From Providencia rettgeri (lineage in GTDB: Bacteria > Pseudomonadota > Gammaproteobacteria > Enterobacterales > Enterobacteriaceae): DNA of 64,000 nucleotides. The position numbers were made by a program, and so were the translations under genes. Positions 48,398 to 59,653 of this stretch are shown here, piece after piece (position 1 is the stretch's first letter; every line of letters begins with the position of its first letter). Under the pieces are notes generated by a model. The model searched no databases. It was not told where the DNA came from and worked only from the letters and a program-made list of their open reading frames with translations. The stretch lies in contig NZ_CP017671.1 in the NCBI RefSeq assembly GCF_001874625.1, positions 4,092,001-4,156,000 on the forward strand, written 5' to 3'.

Positions 48398-48964
48398 TTA
48401 TTTTACGCGTGAAACGTATTCGCCTGAGCGAGTATCGACACGGATAACTTCACCGATCTGAACAAACAGCGGAACCTTAACAACTGCGCCAGTGCTCAGT
48501 GTCGCTGGTTTACCACCTGTACCAGCAGTATCACCTTTCAAGCCTGGGTCAGTATCGGTAATTTCTAACTCAACAAAGTTAGGTGGAGTTACCGCGATAG
48601 GACGACCGTCCCACAAAGTTAAAATACACTCTGCTTGGTCAACTAACCATTTGGCGTTATCGCCAACGGTTTTTTCGTCTGCTGCTAATTGTTCGAAAGT
48701 TTCGTTGTTCATGAAATGCCAGAACTCACCATCGGTATATAGGTAAGTTAAGTTCATATCCATGACATCAGCACCTTCAACGGAGTCAGTAGACTTAAAT
48801 GTTTTTTCCAACAGCTTGTTAGAAATCAGTTTACGGATACGCACACGTGCAAATGCTTGACCTTTACCTGGTTTTACGAATTCACTTTCTAAAACGACAC
48901 AAGGCTCGCCATCTAACATGATTTTAAGACCTGAGCGGAATTCATTGGTACTATAAGTAGCCAT
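48398..48964 (-). CDS. efp: Translation elongation factor P
   Basis: Relieves ribosome stalling at polyproline stretches. The 188 residues form three beta-barrel domains. Lys34 in VKPGKGQAF is the site modified by EpmA with (R)-beta-lysine made by EpmB, and the flanking sequence is the EpmA-type context. It is divergent from epmB with 43 bases between starts, the conserved enteric order. Confidence 0.98.
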   Translation of the reverse strand: MATYSTNEFRSGLKIMLDGEPCVVLESEFVKPGKGQAFARVRIRKLISNKLLEKTFKSTDSVEGADVMDMNLTYLYTDGEFWHFMNNETFEQLAADEKTVGDNAKWLVDQAECILTLWDGRPIAVTPPNFVELEITDTDPGLKGDTAGTGGKPATLSTGAVVKVPLFVQIGEVIRVDTRSGEYVSRVK

Positions 48965-49007
48965 GGTGATCCTCTAATTTATAAACTAAAAATGGCATAG
49001 CCAAAAA

Positions 49008-50036
49008 ATGGTCGATATTGTAACTCAAAATACCTCATCCAGAGAAGTCTGGATACAACAACTTGCTGAAGCAATCACTAATCCAGATGAATTGCTGCAA
49101 ATGCTTAACTTAGAAAACCACCTTTTTTCGAAAGAAGGCAATGAAGCGCGTAAATTATTTCCTTTGCGTGTGCCAATGCCGTTTATCTCGCGGATGAAAA
49201 AAGGCGATCCACTAGACCCTCTGTTATTGCAAGTATTAACGGCAAAAGCAGAGTTTGATATACATCCAGGTTTTTCTACAGACCCGCTAGAAGAGCAAGA
49301 TAACGCAATTCCCAGTTTGCTGCATAAATACCACAACCGCGCATTACTGCTGGTAAAAGGTGGTTGCGCAGTCAACTGTCGCTACTGTTTTCGCCGGCAT
49401 TTTCCTTATGAAGATAACAAAGGAAATAAAAATAACTGGTTGATGGCTGTGGATTATATAAAAAACCACACCGAACTCAATGAAATCATCTTCTCAGGTG
49501 GTGACCCACTAATGGCAAAAGACCATGAACTCGACTGGTTAATTAGCCAACTAGAGGCAATCCCACATATAAAACGCCTTAGAATTCATACTCGTTTACC
49601 CGTTGTTATTCCAGAACGTGTTACCGACACACTATGCAACAGACTTGCGCTTTCGCGGCTTCAAGTGATTATGGTTACACATATTAACCATGCAAATGAA
49701 ATTGATAAACCATTAACTGCCGCCATGTTTAAACTGAAGTCATCAGGTGTTACCTTACTGAATCAAAGCGTATTATTACGCCAAGTTAATGACAATGTAA
49801 GCGCATTAGCTAATTTAAGTAATGCCTTATTTGACGCAGGGATTTTACCTTATTACTTACATGTATTGGATAAAGTCCAAGGAGCAGCACACTTTTTAGT
49901 CAGTGATTTAGAAGCTCGACAATTAATACAGCAGTTATTAAGTCAGGTATCCGGATACCTCGTACCAAAATTGGCACGGGAAATTGGCGGAGAGCCAAGC
50001 AAAACATTGCTTGACCTAAATTTAAGGCAGATTTAA
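49008..50036 (+). CDS. epmB: EF-P (R)-beta-lysylation protein EpmB (lysine 2,3-aminomutase-like)
   Basis: Radical-SAM, PLP-dependent enzyme converting (S)-alpha-lysine to (R)-beta-lysine for EF-P modification. The 342 residues have the radical-SAM cysteines C120, C124 and C127 in CAVNCRYCFRRHFPY, followed by IIFSGGDPL. The PLP lysine is expected in the C-terminal part. It is paired divergently with efp. The partner epmA lies by frdA in the same window. Confidence 0.96.
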   Translation: MVDIVTQNTSSREVWIQQLAEAITNPDELLQMLNLENHLFSKEGNEARKLFPLRVPMPFISRMKKGDPLDPLLLQVLTAKAEFDIHPGFSTDPLEEQDNAIPSLLHKYHNRALLLVKGGCAVNCRYCFRRHFPYEDNKGNKNNWLMAVDYIKNHTELNEIIFSGGDPLMAKDHELDWLISQLEAIPHIKRLRIHTRLPVVIPERVTDTLCNRLALSRLQVIMVTHINHANEIDKPLTAAMFKLKSSGVTLLNQSVLLRQVNDNVSALANLSNALFDAGILPYYLHVLDKVQGAAHFLVSDLEARQLIQQLLSQVSGYLVPKLAREIGGEPSKTLLDLNLRQI

Positions 50037-50045
50037 AAAGCAAAA

Positions 50046-50070
50046 CGCCCAAATTACTGTAATTTGGGCG
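50046..50070 (-). terminator. Terminator for yjeI (between epmB and yjeI)
   Basis: CGCCCAAATTAC (50046-50057) and GTAATTTGGGCG (50059-50070) are near-perfect arms. On the minus strand the stem is followed by TTTTGCTTTTT, so it mainly terminates yjeI; it also ends epmB transcripts. Confidence 0.75.
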
Positions 50071-50083
50071 CTATGAAATCATA

Positions 50084-50428
50084 TTAGGGACATTTATATA
50101 CTTGGCCAACCATTTTGCTATCTAGCGGAATAAAGCTAGATAATACTGTTTCGCTTGGGCTTGTTGCGCCAAAAATAACATTACCACCCATTGCAGCAGC
50201 TTTATTTCGCAAGTCATTCGCTGCACTGCGCATTGAGCTGGATTCATTATTCACACCGCTCAACCAGTTGCTTTGTGTCCCTGCAACCTGCCCCAGAAGC
50301 TGGCAATCACTTCCTGGTTGATTCTCAACAAAACGAACTTGTGAGCCTGCCGCAGTCAAATTAGTTGTTGTAGAACAACCCGCTAAAAGCAGTAATGCAG
50401 CAGCACCAATCAAGACTTTAATTCGCAT
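50084..50428 (-). CDS. yjeI: DUF4156 lipoprotein YjeI
   Basis: 114-residue lipoprotein with the lipobox LLAG-C at about residue 18. The mature part matches E. coli YjeI (ECQLIGT-like GSDCQLLGQVAGTQSNWLSG and NDLRNKAAAMGGNVI). The function is unknown. The start at MRIKVLIG is preferred over an ATG 12 bases upstream because GAGGG lies 6 bases before it. The 340 bases between this gene and the groEL terminator show no clear gene. Confidence 0.9.
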   Translation of the reverse strand: MRIKVLIGAAALLLLAGCSTTTNLTAAGSQVRFVENQPGSDCQLLGQVAGTQSNWLSGVNNESSSMRSAANDLRNKAAAMGGNVIFGATSPSETVLSSFIPLDSKMVGQVYKCP

Positions 50429-50771
50429 GTTTTCCCTCATTTTTCATTGTGTTTTTTTTGCAACTGGTTTGAAAATCGTTTTAGTCCCAATACCATATTG
50501 ATAGCAATATATCATGAAATATCTAGGAGGTGATTAACATACTGCGTCAAAATTACCGTGTAAATACCACAGTTCACCAGCCAAATAGAGTCTATCACAA
50601 AACAATCAAGACAACCGCCCTGTTGTTTATTTCTTCAAACCATTTTGCCTTACGCTAAATATAACCTTTTGATGGACCTTTACGCAAAAATAAATGGCAT
50701 TTAACATTAATTTATATCCACCTAATGGCTGCTCCCATTTTGAGTTAATAACTGTAGCGTCATTTAAGAAG

Positions 50772-50813
50772 CAATAAAAAACCGGCACCGCTAGTTAAAC
50801 TAACGGTGCCGGT
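50772..50813 (-). terminator. Rho-independent terminator of groESL
   Basis: ACCGGCACCG (50781-50790) and CGGTGCCGGT (50804-50813) form a long GC-rich stem, followed on the minus strand by TTTTTTATTGC. Located about 57 bases past the groEL stop. Confidence 0.9.
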
Positions 50814-50869
50814 CTTATATCGGCTAGTAACAACCAACTAAGTTAGCTGTTACCTAAGCTTGATGTCTT

Positions 50870-52525
<1,656 letters not shown>

Positions 52526-52564
52526 TCAAATTCTTTTCGTTAGTTGAGAAGTTTTAAGTGAAAA

Positions 52565-52915
<351 letters not shown>

Positions 52916-52942
52916 TCAAATAAACTAGTACCATGTTTGAGC

Positions 52943-52971
52943 AGATTGGGGCGAAACAGAGGGACTTCAAG
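52943..52971 (-). promoter_or_regulatory. Sigma-32 heat-shock promoter of groESL
   Basis: On the minus strand CCCCCTTGAAG (-35; CTTGAAG at 52965-52971) and CCCCAATCT (-10; 52943-52951) are separated by 13 bases. This fits the sigma-32 consensus CTTGAAA-N13-15-CCCCATNT and resembles E. coli groE. Its cognate sigma gene rpoH is in this window. Confidence 0.88.
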
Positions 52972-53021
52972 GGGGGAGATAAAAAATTTTTCATTTTTAT
53001 CTCCCTACAAAAAGAATGGAT

Positions 53022-53537
53022 TTACGACTTGGGGCGGTCGTCTTTATCAGATGAGTCCGTTTTATCTGAGTTATCAATTGTAAAAGAAGGGTCATCTTGT
53101 TTACGTTGGAATTCCCCCTCAAAAGTGTCTCCATTTTGGTATTTCCCGCCCCCCGTTTGGCCAAAACCATTCCCCGGTTGATAAAAACGGATGTGAGGAA
53201 TTAAACGCATTACAATGAGTTTTTGAATTGGCGGAAGTAACAACAATAAACCAATGAAGTCAGTAAAAAAGCCTGGAACGATAAGTAAAAAGCCAGCTAA
53301 AACCAACGCAACACTTTTGATCATTTCTGCTGCGGGACTTTCACCTGACACTAATTTTTGTTGGATTTGCAGTACATTTTTCATGCCTTGGTTCTTGACG
53401 AGTGAAACACCTAGACAAGAAGTTAGAACAACTAAAATTAAAGTCATTAATACGCCAACTTCGGACGCAACTCGCACAAAAATGACAGATTCAATGTAAA
53501 CGAGAATACCTATCAGAATGAGTGGTAACCAGCGCAC
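53022..53537 (-). CDS. fxsA: Membrane protein FxsA
   Basis: 171-residue inner-membrane protein with about four hydrophobic segments (first 150 bases and residues 75-110) and a polar Asp/Ser-rich tail. FxsA overproduction relieves F-plasmid exclusion of phage T7 in E. coli; its normal role is unclear. It lies between groES and aspA, the E. coli order. Confidence 0.92.
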   Translation of the reverse strand: MRWLPLILIGILVYIESVIFVRVASEVGVLMTLILVVLTSCLGVSLVKNQGMKNVLQIQQKLVSGESPAAEMIKSVALVLAGFLLIVPGFFTDFIGLLLLLPPIQKLIVMRLIPHIRFYQPGNGFGQTGGGKYQNGDTFEGEFQRKQDDPSFTIDNSDKTDSSDKDDRPKS

Positions 53538-53713
53538 AAGTTCTCCTTTATTTCAATAAGCTATCAACTATTTTACGCCCCTTGGAAAACCTTTGTGAAC
53601 TGTATCTAAGAGACAACTATCAATATTCGCTTTTTTCTTTAGTATAGCCATAATAATTGGGGCAGATATAACGCTTTTCAACTCACAGATTTTTCTCATT
53701 AATGATACTTATC

Positions 53714-53729
53714 TGTGATGAATGTCACA
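53714..53729. promoter_or_regulatory. CRP site upstream of aspA
   Basis: TGTGATGAATGTCACA is a full match to TGTGA-N6-TCACA, 249 bases before the aspA start and in the fxsA-aspA intergenic region. aspA is CRP-controlled in E. coli. Confidence 0.75.
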
Positions 53730-53854
53730 CAACGTAAAATCTGTTGCATAAATCAAACTATATAGTGATCTAGGTTCAAGGCAGTACATGATTAAAAGCT
53801 TATCATCTACCCATAAATCAGTAGATCATAATGCTGACAACGTAGTAGTTGGTG

Positions 53855-53912
53855 TTAATCGCTTGTGAAGTTTTATTTCACAATATTAATCACCTGTGAA
53901 TTTTGCTTTACG
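53855..53912 (+). repeat. Imperfect 31-bp tandem duplication upstream of aspA
   Basis: The block starting TTAATCGCTTGTGAAGTTTT at 53855 recurs as TTAATCACCTGTGAATTTTG at 53886, an offset of 31 bases (about three helical turns). The first copy also contains the dyad TTGTGAA/TTTCACAA. It may be a duplicated regulator site or an evolving promoter repeat. Confidence 0.55.
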
Positions 53913-53977
53913 ATATATTACTTTTTTTGCAAGCGCATAAACGGACAGTAAACTGTAATCTAATTAAGAAGGTTCTC

Positions 53978-55402
53978 ATGTCAAACAATACTCGTATCGA
54001 AGAAGACCTGTTAGGTAAAAAAGAAGTTCCAGCTGATGCCTATTATGGTGTTCATACTCTGCGTGCGATTGAAAACTTTTATATCAGCGACCGCACTATT
54101 AACGATGTCCCAGAATTTATTCGAGGCATGGTTATGGTCAAAAAAGCGGCAGCTTTAGCCAATAAAGAACTGAAAACTATCCCACGTAATATCGCGGATA
54201 CTATCATTAAAGCCTGTGATGTTGTATTAAATGAAGGCAAATGTATGGATCAGTTCCCTGTTGACGTATTCCAAGGTGGTGCGGGCACATCACTCAATAT
54301 GAATACCAACGAAGTTCTGGCAAATATCGGTTTAGAGCTGATGGGCCATAAAAAAGGGGAATATGATTATTTAAACCCGAATGATCACCTTAATAAAAGC
54401 CAGTCAACTAACGATGCTTACCCTACAGGGTTCCGTATCGCAGTATATAACTCTGTACTGAAATTAATTGATTCTGTTGAATACCTGAAAAAAGGCTTTG
54501 AAGCTAAAGCTGAAGAATATAAAGACATTCTGAAAATGGGCCGTACCCAATTGCAGGATGCTGTTCCAATGACCGTCGGTCAAGAGTTCCATGCTTTCGC
54601 GACTCTTTTAAAAGAAGAAGAGAAAAATCTAAAACGTAGCATCGAATTACTGCTCGAAGTTAACTTAGGTGCAACTGCTATCGGTACTGGTCTGAATACC
54701 GCACCGGGCTATTCAGAAATAGCCGTTAAAAAATTAGCAGAGGTCACAGGCTTAGCTTGTGTACCAGCAGAAGACTTAATCGAAGCAACTTCAGACTGTG
54801 GTGCTTATATCACTGTACATGCAGGCCTAAAACGTCTGGCGATGAAACTGTCTAAGATTTGTAACGACTTACGTCTACTGTCTTCTGGGCCTCGTGCAGG
54901 TCTTAAAGAAATCAACTTACCTGAGTTACAAGCTGGTTCTTCTATCATGCCAGCAAAAGTTAACCCTGTTATCCCTGAAGTTGTTAACCAAGCTTGTTTC
55001 AAAGTCATCGGTAATGATATTTGCGTGACTATGGCTGCAGAAGCAGGTCAATTACAATTAAACGTAATGGAACCTGCAATCGGTCAAGCTATGTTCGAAT
55101 CGATTTCCCTGATGAACAACGCCTGTCGTAATCTGCAAGAAAAATGCATTAGCGGCATTACAGTGAACAAAGAGATCTGTGAAGCGTTTGTATTTAACTC
55201 CATCGGTATCGTCACTTACCTGAACCCATTCATTGGTCACCATAATGGTGATATCGTCGGTAAGATTTGCGCAGAAACAGGTAAGAGCGTACGTGAAGTT
55301 GTTCTTGAACGTGGTTTACTAACAGAAGCTGAGCTGGATGATATTTTCTCTGTTGAGAACTTAAAACACCCTGCTTATAAAGCAAAACGTTTTGATGACT
55401 AA
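53978..55402 (+). CDS. aspA: Aspartate ammonia-lyase (aspartase)
   Basis: Reversibly deaminates aspartate to fumarate and ammonia, feeding anaerobic fumarate respiration by FrdABCD. It has 474 residues. The superfamily signature [12 protein letters not shown] with its catalytic serine loop is intact, as are [10 protein letters not shown] and the [15 protein letters not shown] segment ([13 protein letters not shown]). The start at [13 protein letters not shown] is set by AAGAAGG; an upstream 25-codon extension is rejected. It is followed by dcuA after a terminator. Confidence 0.97.
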   Translation: MSNNTRIEEDLLGKKEVPADAYYGVHTLRAIENFYISDRTINDVPEFIRGMVMVKKAAALANKELKTIPRNIADTIIKACDVVLNEGKCMDQFPVDVFQGGAGTSLNMNTNEVLANIGLELMGHKKGEYDYLNPNDHLNKSQSTNDAYPTGFRIAVYNSVLKLIDSVEYLKKGFEAKAEEYKDILKMGRTQLQDAVPMTVGQEFHAFATLLKEEEKNLKRSIELLLEVNLGATAIGTGLNTAPGYSEIAVKKLAEVTGLACVPAEDLIEATSDCGAYITVHAGLKRLAMKLSKICNDLRLLSSGPRAGLKEINLPELQAGSSIMPAKVNPVIPEVVNQACFKVIGNDICVTMAAEAGQLQLNVMEPAIGQAMFESISLMNNACRNLQEKCISGITVNKEICEAFVFNSIGIVTYLNPFIGHHNGDIVGKICAETGKSVREVVLERGLLTEAELDDIFSVENLKHPAYKAKRFDD

Positions 55403-55436
55403 AAATTTATGTTTATCATAAATAATACTTAAAAAT

Positions 55437-55472
55437 AAAGGCACGCCTCTCACCAGAAAGCGTGCCTTTTTT
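55437..55472 (+). terminator. Terminator between aspA and dcuA
   Basis: AAAGGCACGC (55437-55446) and GCGTGCCTTT (55460-55469) form a strong stem followed by TTTT. dcuA probably also has its own promoter in the remaining 75 bases or relies on read-through. Confidence 0.88.
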
Positions 55473-55546
55473 GATTCATACACACACAAAAAATTAACAT
55501 AACAGTTTCATAATTTTAATTTTCATTTTGTCGAGGAGTAAACACT

Positions 55547-56869
55547 ATGTTAGCCGTAGAATTTATTATTGTTCTGCTGGCCATCTTTTTGGGGGCCCGT
55601 TTAGGTGGGATAGGTATCGGCTTTGCCGGTGGCCTTGGGGTACTGGTACTCGCTGCAATTGGCGTGAAACCGGGTACGATTCCATTTGACGTTATCTCAA
55701 TCATCATGGCTGTTATCGCCGCTATCTCAGCAATGCAAATTGCAGGGGGTTTAGATTACTTAGTTGCCCAAACAGAAAAATTACTGCGCCGCAACCCAAA
55801 ATACATCACCATACTTGCCCCAATCGTCACCTATTTTCTGACCCTTTTTGCAGGAACTGGTAATATTTCTTTAGCGACATTACCTGTTATTGCAGAAGTC
55901 GCAAAAGAGCAAGGTGTTAAACCCTGTCGTCCACTTTCAACCGCGGTTGTTGCGGCACAGATTGGTATCACTGCATCACCAATTTCAGCCGCAGTGGTTT
56001 ACATGGCATCAGTCATGGAAAACCCAGCAATGGTTGGCGCAGGAAATACTGTAAGTTACATCACGCTGCTGAGTATTTTATTACCGGCCACCTTCCTCGC
56101 TATCATTTTAATGTCATTCATCATTTCTTGGACATTTAATTCCAAGTTGTCTGATGACCCTATTTATCAAAAACGTTTAGCAGAAGGATTAGTCGAATTA
56201 CGTGGAAGCCAAGTAAAAGAAATCAAAGCGGGTGCTAAATCTTCCGTCTTGTTATTTTTGTTTGGTGTTATCGGCGTTGTTTGTTATGCCATCATCAATA
56301 GCCCTAGCCTTGGTATTGTTGAAACACCATTAATGAACACCACTAACGCAATTTTAATTATCATGCTAACAGTGGCAACATTAATTACTGTACTATGCCG
56401 TGTAAACACCGATGCAATCTTGAATTCAAGTACCTTTAAAGCGGGTATGAGTGCATGTATTTGTATCTTAGGTGTGGCGTGGTTAGGTGATACTTTCGTA
56501 CAGCACAACATTGACTGGATCAAAGCAACTGCAGGTGACTTAATCCACGAACATTCATGGATGTTAGCGGTAATTTTCTTCTTCTGCTCTGCACTACTTT
56601 ATTCACAAGCTGCAACAGCAAAAGCACTGATGCCAATGGCATTAGCCTTGAATGTAAGCCCATTAACCGCTATTGCGTCATTCTCTGCGGTATCTGGTTT
56701 ATTCATTCTACCAACTTACCCAACTCTGGTTGCTGCGGTACAAATGGATGACACAGGGACAACACGCATTGGCCGTTTCGTCTTTAACCACCCATTCTTC
56801 ATCCCAGGCACTATTGGTGTTGCATTAGCCGTTTCATTCGGCTTCCTGTTTGGTGGTATGATCCTGTAG
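55547..56869 (+). CDS. dcuA: Anaerobic C4-dicarboxylate transporter DcuA
   Basis: Inner-membrane antiporter exchanging aspartate, fumarate or malate for succinate. The 440 residues have about eleven segments and match E. coli DcuA closely (GARLGGIGIGFAGGLGVLVL, FAGTGNISLATLPVIAEVAKEQG in two parts, and LPTYPTLVAAVQMDDTGTTR). AspA and FrdABCD in this window complete the fumarate-respiration cycle. GTCGAGGAG precedes the ATG. Confidence 0.96.
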   Translation: MLAVEFIIVLLAIFLGARLGGIGIGFAGGLGVLVLAAIGVKPGTIPFDVISIIMAVIAAISAMQIAGGLDYLVAQTEKLLRRNPKYITILAPIVTYFLTLFAGTGNISLATLPVIAEVAKEQGVKPCRPLSTAVVAAQIGITASPISAAVVYMASVMENPAMVGAGNTVSYITLLSILLPATFLAIILMSFIISWTFNSKLSDDPIYQKRLAEGLVELRGSQVKEIKAGAKSSVLLFLFGVIGVVCYAIINSPSLGIVETPLMNTTNAILIIMLTVATLITVLCRVNTDAILNSSTFKAGMSACICILGVAWLGDTFVQHNIDWIKATAGDLIHEHSWMLAVIFFFCSALLYSQAATAKALMPMALALNVSPLTAIASFSAVSGLFILPTYPTLVAAVQMDDTGTTRIGRFVFNHPFFIPGTIGVALAVSFGFLFGGMIL

Positions 56870-56896
56870 TTTTACTAATCATAATTAAATACACTT

Positions 56897-56926
56897 AAAA
56901 CCCGTTGCGATTTGCGCGGGTTTTTT
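56897..56926 (+). terminator. Terminator of dcuA
   Basis: AAAACCCG (56897-56904) pairs with CGGGTTTT (56917-56924) and a T-run follows. The next 616 bases up to 57542 are extremely AT-rich with no credible ORF; cutA and dsbD, found here in E. coli, are absent. Confidence 0.8.
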
Positions 56927-57542
56927 ATATCTATACACAACAGTATGTTATTCTCTCTTATCAAAATAAAGTTACATACGTGACTATAAAAATAATAGGT
57001 CTCTTATAGGTTATCTATTATTTTTATTTAATATGTATAAAAATAATACCAATATACATATTTAAAGTGCATTACCCTCTTATTTTAGTCGTTAAAATAA
57101 AAACTAATTATAATAATTTTACTGGCGTTACATTTATATTAATACTCTCAATATAAGTGTAACAAACAATGACTGATTACATAAAATGATAAATAAAAAA
57201 GACATTTTTACGCTAATTTAGCCATAAAATTAAATGCTAAAAATAAAGAGAAAATAACAACAAATTGAAAATTAACCCCAAACAAATTAAAAATCACAAA
57301 ACTAAACACCAACAAATCCATATCCCGCACTCATATATCGCGTATTGAATATAGAAATAACCTATTGAATCATTAAAACCAATTCGCCATAAATATTGGT
57401 AATAACTAATTAATCCTAGTTAAATAGACCGCGGAATTTATTACGATTACCTTTTATTAACCATCATCGTAATAGACGATAACAAAGAATATTTTTGATA
57501 ATTAAATAGTGTACTATTTGTATCTATTTATTTGGAGGAGGA

Positions 57543-57836
57543 ATGTTAAACGCTCAACGAAATGAAAATACTAATGTGACTATTTATATTGGAACATATT
57601 TAAAGCACCGCAGAAAAGCGGTTGGCTTAACGGGGGCGCAGTTAGCTTCCCGCTTAAATATTAGTCAACAGCAAGTTTCTCGTTATGAAAGAGGCAAAAA
57701 TTCCATTACTATTCAAGGTCTTTTGGATATTTTACAAGCTCTTGAACTAAGAAAACACGATATAGATGATTTTATGAAAAATATTTTTCAGTTCTATTAT
57801 ATCGATGCTGCACTAGAAGCTAAGTTGATTAACTAA
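57543..57836 (+). CDS. MrpJ-family HTH transcriptional regulator
   Basis: 97-residue XRE-type DNA-binding protein. The helix-turn-helix spans about residues 30-65, with the MrpJ hallmark SQQQVSRYERG in the recognition helix region. MrpJ-type proteins of Proteus and Providencia usually end fimbrial operons and repress flagellar genes, promoting adherence over motility. Here no fimbrial gene is near, so it is an orphan paralogue. GGAGGAGGA lies just before the ATG, a very strong ribosome site. The coding region is much more AT-rich than aspA/dcuA, consistent with transfer. Confidence 0.85.
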   Translation: MLNAQRNENTNVTIYIGTYLKHRRKAVGLTGAQLASRLNISQQQVSRYERGKNSITIQGLLDILQALELRKHDIDDFMKNIFQFYYIDAALEAKLIN

Positions 57837-57872
57837 TGTTTTAATATAAATTAAAAACAATCAGTCAATATC

Positions 57873-57889
57873 AGGGGGGTTCTCCCCCT
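57873..57889 (+). terminator. GC hairpin after the MrpJ-like gene
   Basis: AGGGGG and CCCCCT form a short stem with a 5-base loop, 37 bases past the stop. The tail is poor in T, so termination is uncertain. Confidence 0.4.
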
Positions 57890-58103
57890 CCTGTTGCCCA
57901 CTTTTTCAGTTTATTTGCTCTCTTCTAATCGACTAAATCATTCCCCCTCATAAGCCCTAGCCATAACATGTGGGCGACTCACATTCTTAAGGCTGTATTA
58001 TCTATTTTTCTCAATTGGTTGGGGGTAAAACAAACAGCTATAATTCAGAATTGAACATTGTTATGATGGGAGAAAATCAGACTTTACTGTGATGGAGTTA
58101 ACA

Positions 58104-58682
58104 ATGCCTATCCAACGTGACACTATTCTAAGTCATGCTTTAAACCAACTTGAAATCCAGGGTTTATCTGCATCCACAGAAAATTTACTGCATGAAATTG
58201 AATCTGATTTCTCTACTATACGCCAATTTTGGCCCGACGATGAAGCGCTTGTTTATGATTGCCTACGCTATCATGGTCAGCAAATTGAAGTGTGGCAGCG
58301 CCAAACACTCCTAGATGAATCATTAAATCCTCAGCAGAAGCTTATGGCCCGTTACCAGCAGTTATCCGAGAAAGTCCGTGAAGGGCGTTTCCCTGGCTGC
58401 TTGTTCATCTCTGCTTGTAATTATTACCCTGAATCAGAGCACCCTATTCACCAACTTAGCCGTCTGCAAAAAGAGAATTCCTTTAAATTTACCAAAGATT
58501 TGTTAGATGAGCTTGATATAGAGGACTCTGAGCTGGTTGCCAACCAAATGGAATTAGTACTAGAGGGTTGCTTGAACCGCTTGTTAGTTCAGCGAGATAT
58601 TCAAGATGTTGAAATTGCTCAGCACTTATCCGAAGACATTTTAGCCATTGCTTTATGTCGTAAAAAAGGCGCCTTAAGTTAA
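58104..58682 (+). CDS. yjdC: TetR-like regulator YjdC
   Basis: 192-residue protein matching E. coli YjdC throughout (RQFWPDDEALVYDCLRYHGQQIEVW split across two motifs, PGCLFISACNYYPE, MELVLEGCLNRLLV). The N-terminal helix-turn-helix is degenerate. The target is unknown. The start MPIQRDT was chosen for GGAG 8 bases upstream. It lies just before tRNA-Phe, as in E. coli. Confidence 0.9.
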   Translation: MPIQRDTILSHALNQLEIQGLSASTENLLHEIESDFSTIRQFWPDDEALVYDCLRYHGQQIEVWQRQTLLDESLNPQQKLMARYQQLSEKVREGRFPGCLFISACNYYPESEHPIHQLSRLQKENSFKFTKDLLDELDIEDSELVANQMELVLEGCLNRLLVQRDIQDVEIAQHLSEDILAIALCRKKGALS

Positions 58683-58808
58683 AAAACCAACAACCGTTTA
58701 TTAAACACACATCTTTTGCTGAAAAAGAAAACACTCAGTCGAAAAATATGTTTTTTTTATAAAAACTCATTGACGTAAACGGCTTAATACGGTTTAATGC
58801 GCCCCGTT

Positions 58809-58884
58809 GCCCGGATAGCTCAGTCGGTAGAGCAGGGGATTGAAAATCCCCGTGTCCTTGGTTCGATTCCGAGTCCGGGCACCA
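58809..58884 (+). tRNA. tRNA-Phe (GAA)
   Basis: A 76-base tRNA with acceptor GCCCGGA/TCCGGGC, D-arm AGCTCAGTCGGTAGAGC, anticodon GAA at 58842-58844, T-loop GGTTCGATTCC and encoded CCA. The 3' end is a known phage and island integration site in enterics, and integrase debris follows 130 bases downstream. Confidence 0.98.
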
Positions 58885-59014
58885 CGCATTTATAACCCTC
58901 GCTTCGGCGGGGGTTTTTGCTTTCTATATCATCAACTTATTGGTTTGTCAGTGAATTCTATCTTTCACTTATCACCGTATCCGCTTCGCGGTGGTACAGA
59001 ATGGTGGTACATTC

Positions 59015-59190
59015 ATGAGTACGATGATACAGCCAACTAAGAACCGGCACGGGGTTTACACCCTCAGAATGGCAGTACCTGCCGAACTTAAAGACACCCT
59101 CGGAAAAGGTGAGCTTAAACGTTCACTAAAAACTAAAGATCTTGCAGAGGCAAAACGTAAAGCTCCAGCCATTACTGCCTTAATGCGTTG
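59015..59190 (+). pseudogene. Integrase N-terminal remnant next to tRNA-Phe
   Basis: The first 57 or so codons (MSTMIQPTKNRHGVYTLRM ... LKRSLKTKDLAEAKRKAP) match the N-terminal SAM-like/arm-binding region of tyrosine integrases of tRNA-targeting elements. After about 59190 the reading frame continues into unrelated sequence and stops at 59264, so the catalytic domain is gone. It lies on the same strand as, and 130 bases beyond, the tRNA, the usual place for an integrase gene at an attL junction. A decayed island is the best explanation. Confidence 0.8.
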
Positions 59191-59265
59191 TTCAGGCGTT
59201 TGTTGTTCAGAAGATTGGGTCATAACTGAACCTCTACAAAGAGTATTAAGGGTACCGCCCAACTA

Positions 59266-59470
59266 ATTTAACCTACCATGCTTACAGTAGAGCAACCTTA
59301 TACGTCATAGTGCTCTTGGACTTGTTTATACTTCATTTCGCCTTTTTCAACTTGGTCAACAACCTGCAATTTAAAGACAAGGGAATAATCGCGTTGAGTT
59401 CGTTTATTGATTGTTTTCATTACGTTATCCAATTTTAGATTGGAAAAGTGTCTACTTTATTTAGGATGGG
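59266..59470 (-). mobile_element. IS3-family remnant (orfA fragment)
   Basis: On the minus strand an ATG at 59420 begins MKTINKRTQRDYSLVFKLQVV, continuing VEKGEMKYKQVQEHYDV and then a stop codon where related OrfA proteins continue QGRSTV. Sequence past the stop (GCSTVS) still fits the family, so the stop is a nonsense mutation in a fragment. The stretch before the ATG (59421-59470) contains AAAGTGTCTACTTTATTTAGGATGGG-like sequence (in two parts) suggestive of the IS terminal repeat. The rest of the element is missing. Confidence 0.7.
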
Positions 59471-59653
59471 TCATCTGTTATAAATATAAAGGAATGATAT
59501 TAGTTATTTTTTTAATTAGAAATACAATAAAAAATAAACACTCGATTAATCACCAGCTTTGTTAGTTTAAAATTTAACATAGGATTAATCACCCCCGTTA
59601 AATTACGTCCACACAACTGAAACCCAACACTCATCGTAATTGAGACCATAACC

